Shown one piece after another: positions 6,534-7,578 of a stretch of 7,578 nucleotides of DNA (position 1 is its first letter; the number at the start of each line of letters is the position of its first letter). The notes under the pieces were generated by a model. It did not search any database, was not told the origin of the DNA, and worked only from the letters and a program-made list of their open reading frames with translations. This DNA is from Holosporales bacterium (GTDB lineage: Bacteria; Pseudomonadota; Alphaproteobacteria; RUG11792), in contig JAISBC010000025.1 in the NCBI GenBank assembly GCA_031266385.1, positions 1 through 7,578 of the forward strand, read 5' to 3'. The position numbers and the translations under genes were made by a program.

Positions 6534-7187
6534 ATGATAAAAGTAGTCGCAATGAGCTTTCCAAGGCAATTAAGATATTGCTGCACTGGTATAATGGCGG
6601 CGTTTTTGTTGACGTGCCATACGTCTGCCACAGTATTTTGGACCCTCAGGCTTGGTCAACGAGGAACACCCATAGAGATTTATTTATCCCCATCTTGTGC
6701 CCATTGTCTCGCAACATTGCGAACCATTATGGAATACGTAGCAAGAACGGATGGAGCCGTGCAGGTCATTTTCATCGTTAACCGATTGTTTGATCTCTGG
6801 ATAATGAATTTAATGGGCCTCGAAGTTGAAACACCAAATCAATTTGGAATCAACCTTGTTCATTTTGGAGAGCTTAGTAATGACGCCGATAAGATCAATC
6901 CGCAGGATCGTGAAGCTGTGGAAACTTCTAAGGAATCAGCAGAATCGAAGGAGGTGGAAATCGCATTACTGGGGCGAGGATATGAGCTTGATGTAATCAA
7001 CAGAGCTAGGCCAAATCCACAAAATCCAATCAGTGATGAAGATAGCAAACATGTGAATCAAAACAGCAGGAAGTTAAAAGAGCTCCACGATGGGGCATCC
7101 GAGGTTAGCCTTCCAACTATTGCCATTGGCGGCACCAGGGTCGAAACCTTCAAAGAAGCTACCGACAGGCAAAAGCTAGATCCTTAG
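6534..7187 (+). CDS. Exported DsbA-like thioredoxin-fold protein
   Basis: A 217-aa protein with an N-terminal signal or anchor (residues 11-32, core CTGIMAAFLLTCHTSA), then IEIYLSPSCAHC with the redox pair C55-A-H-C58 after a beta strand, and near the C-terminus VSLPTIAIGG with cis-Pro P194. Motif order and spacing fit a DsbA-type thiol oxidoreductase with an inserted helical region. That insert (about 100-185) is hydrophilic, rich in Glu, Lys, Asn and Ser, and not well conserved with DsbA as I know it. It should act in the periplasm, forming or shuffling disulfides. A good Shine-Dalgarno (AGGAAAG, 5 nt before ATG 6534) supports the start; ATG 6552 is an alternative. It stands alone, convergent with copy B, with no DsbB-like partner in the window. 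Its exact role, oxidase or isomerase, is unresolved. Confidence 0.82.
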   Translation: MIKVVAMSFPRQLRYCCTGIMAAFLLTCHTSATVFWTLRLGQRGTPIEIYLSPSCAHCLATLRTIMEYVARTDGAVQVIFIVNRLFDLWIMNLMGLEVETPNQFGINLVHFGELSNDADKINPQDREAVETSKESAESKEVEIALLGRGYELDVINRARPNPQNPISDEDSKHVNQNSRKLKELHDGASEVSLPTIAIGGTRVETFKEATDRQKLDP

Positions 7188-7206
7188 GATACCTATGAAA
7201 ACAGAA

Positions 7207-7220
7207 AGATGAATTCATCT
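7207..7220. repeat. 14-bp perfect palindrome between convergent genes
   Basis: AGATGAATTCATCT reads identically on both strands. It lies 20 nt after the DsbA-like stop and 18 nt beyond the end of copy B. There is no loop and no T-run, so it is not a standard terminator. It could be a protein-binding site, or chance in AT-rich sequence. Confidence 0.4.
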
Positions 7221-7237
7221 AACAAATAACCTCATTT

Positions 7238-7507
7238 TCATATACGTATATAGCATAACCCTAGAAACACAGCAGCGGACCGCATAAAGTACCTATGCAG
7301 TCCATCACTCGTACCTTTTAGGATTCCGCTAGAGGTTAAAGTAACCTCTTTTACAGGAGTAGGGCTGGCGCTTTTAGAGCCCCGCCCCAGGGAGCCCCCG
7401 CCGCCTAGTTTGCTGACAACAGGCATTACCTTTTTTGGAGGATGGTGTAGGGAAGTAAGGCCTGGTTTTCCAACGTTCTTGTTAGCAAATTTGTTAAATA
7501 TTTTCAT
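7238..7507 (-). CDS. Unknown small protein, copy B of the shared-leader family
   Basis: I do not recognise this 89-aa protein. Its Shine-Dalgarno (GGGGAGG at 7524-7518, 10 nt upstream) and its first 18 residues are shared with copy A at the left edge. An in-frame ATG at 7531 would lie upstream of the Shine-Dalgarno, so 7507 is the better start. After the leader, the body is basic with HHPPKK, then a Gly-rich patch (SKLGGGGSLGRGSKSASP, about residues 38-55), then a polar stretch and a short hydrophobic C-terminus (SAAVFLGLCYI). Both copies have a Gly-rich patch after the leader but otherwise share nothing I can see. There is no classical signal peptide. It is convergent with the DsbA-like gene. 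It could be a small effector or envelope protein, or a decayed paralogue. Confidence 0.45.
   Translation of the reverse strand: MKIFNKFANKNVGKPGLTSLHHPPKKVMPVVSKLGGGGSLGRGSKSASPTPVKEVTLTSSGILKGTSDGLHRYFMRSAAVFLGLCYIRI
7331..7352 (+). terminator. Candidate intrinsic terminator (perfect 8-bp stem plus T-run)
   Basis: AGAGGTTA, loop AAG, TAACCTCT, then further T gives a perfect 8-bp stem with a 3-nt loop ending in four T (7349-7352) on the plus strand. It lies 144 nt after the DsbA-like stop and could end that transcript. It sits inside the copy B reading frame on the opposite strand. The T-run is short, so efficiency is uncertain. Confidence 0.45.
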
Positions 7508-7527
7508 AAAATAATATCCTCCCCAAT
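7455..7527 (-). repeat. 73-bp direct repeat, right copy
   Basis: The partner of 77-149, in the same orientation 7378 nt away, with 72 of 73 bases identical. It covers the Shine-Dalgarno, ATG and codons 1-17 of copy B. Upstream of the repeat the two loci differ, so their promoters are not shared. Its presence near both ends may mark dispersed copies that broke the assembly here. Confidence 0.93.
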
Positions 7528-7578
7528 TCATTTACAGTAATGATACCGAATTAAAGTTTATAAACCTTTAATCTTCCA

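Noticed and set aside
1..7578. Composite transposon bounded by the 73-bp direct repeats
   Set aside because: The repeats contain a ribosome binding site and coding start rather than inverted-repeat ends, and the interior is mostly housekeeping genes. A gene family or assembly breakpoints explain them better.

Overview
The window looks like a piece of a reduced, moderately AT-rich alphaproteobacterial genome, most likely an intracellular lineage such as Rickettsiales or a similar endosymbiont. I infer this from a gene carrying a DUF3576-type secreted domain (a family I associate with Alphaproteobacteria), a lepB-rnc pair that overlaps by ATGA, long gene-poor spacers with decayed genes, and an eroded IS5-family insertion sequence. 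The taxonomic call is an inference. No rRNA or tRNA was seen.

Layout from left to right. On the minus strand, positions 1-129 hold the start of a small unknown gene (copy A) that runs off the left edge and carries an uninterrupted 15-base C run (G on the coding strand). A short AT-rich divergent spacer leads to a plus-strand CDP-alcohol phosphatidyltransferase (PgsA-like, 252-827). Its end overlaps, tail to tail, the end of asd on the minus strand (768-1832). asd in turn overlaps by 4 nt the gene for a secreted DUF3576-type protein (1829-2341), and the two form a minus-strand operon behind a recognisable promoter with a perfect inverted repeat. Positions 2406-3311 are accessory sequence: a short signal-peptide-like reading frame that runs into the edge of a broken IS5-family transposase. 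Next, on the plus strand, come a divergent PhzF-family protein (3312-4124), signal peptidase I lepB (4340-5086) and ribonuclease III rnc (5083-5745). After about 790 nt with no convincing intact gene comes an exported DsbA-like thioredoxin-fold protein (6534-7187). Convergent to it is a second small unknown gene (copy B, 7238-7507).

The most unusual signal is a 73-bp direct repeat (72/73 identical) at 77-149 and 7455-7527. It covers the ribosome binding site and the first 17-18 codons of copies A and B, while everything downstream is unrelated. This suggests a multigene family with one shared translation-start cassette and variable bodies. In copy A the body follows the poly-G tract and is open only at the tract length present, which would allow phase variation. 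Because the repeat lies at both ends of the window, the ends may also be assembly breakpoints, and the homopolymer length needs confirming.

The housekeeping genes cover phospholipid synthesis (PgsA-like), the diaminopimelate/lysine/threonine branch point (Asd), protein export (LepB), RNA processing (Rnc) and envelope thiol chemistry (DsbA-like).
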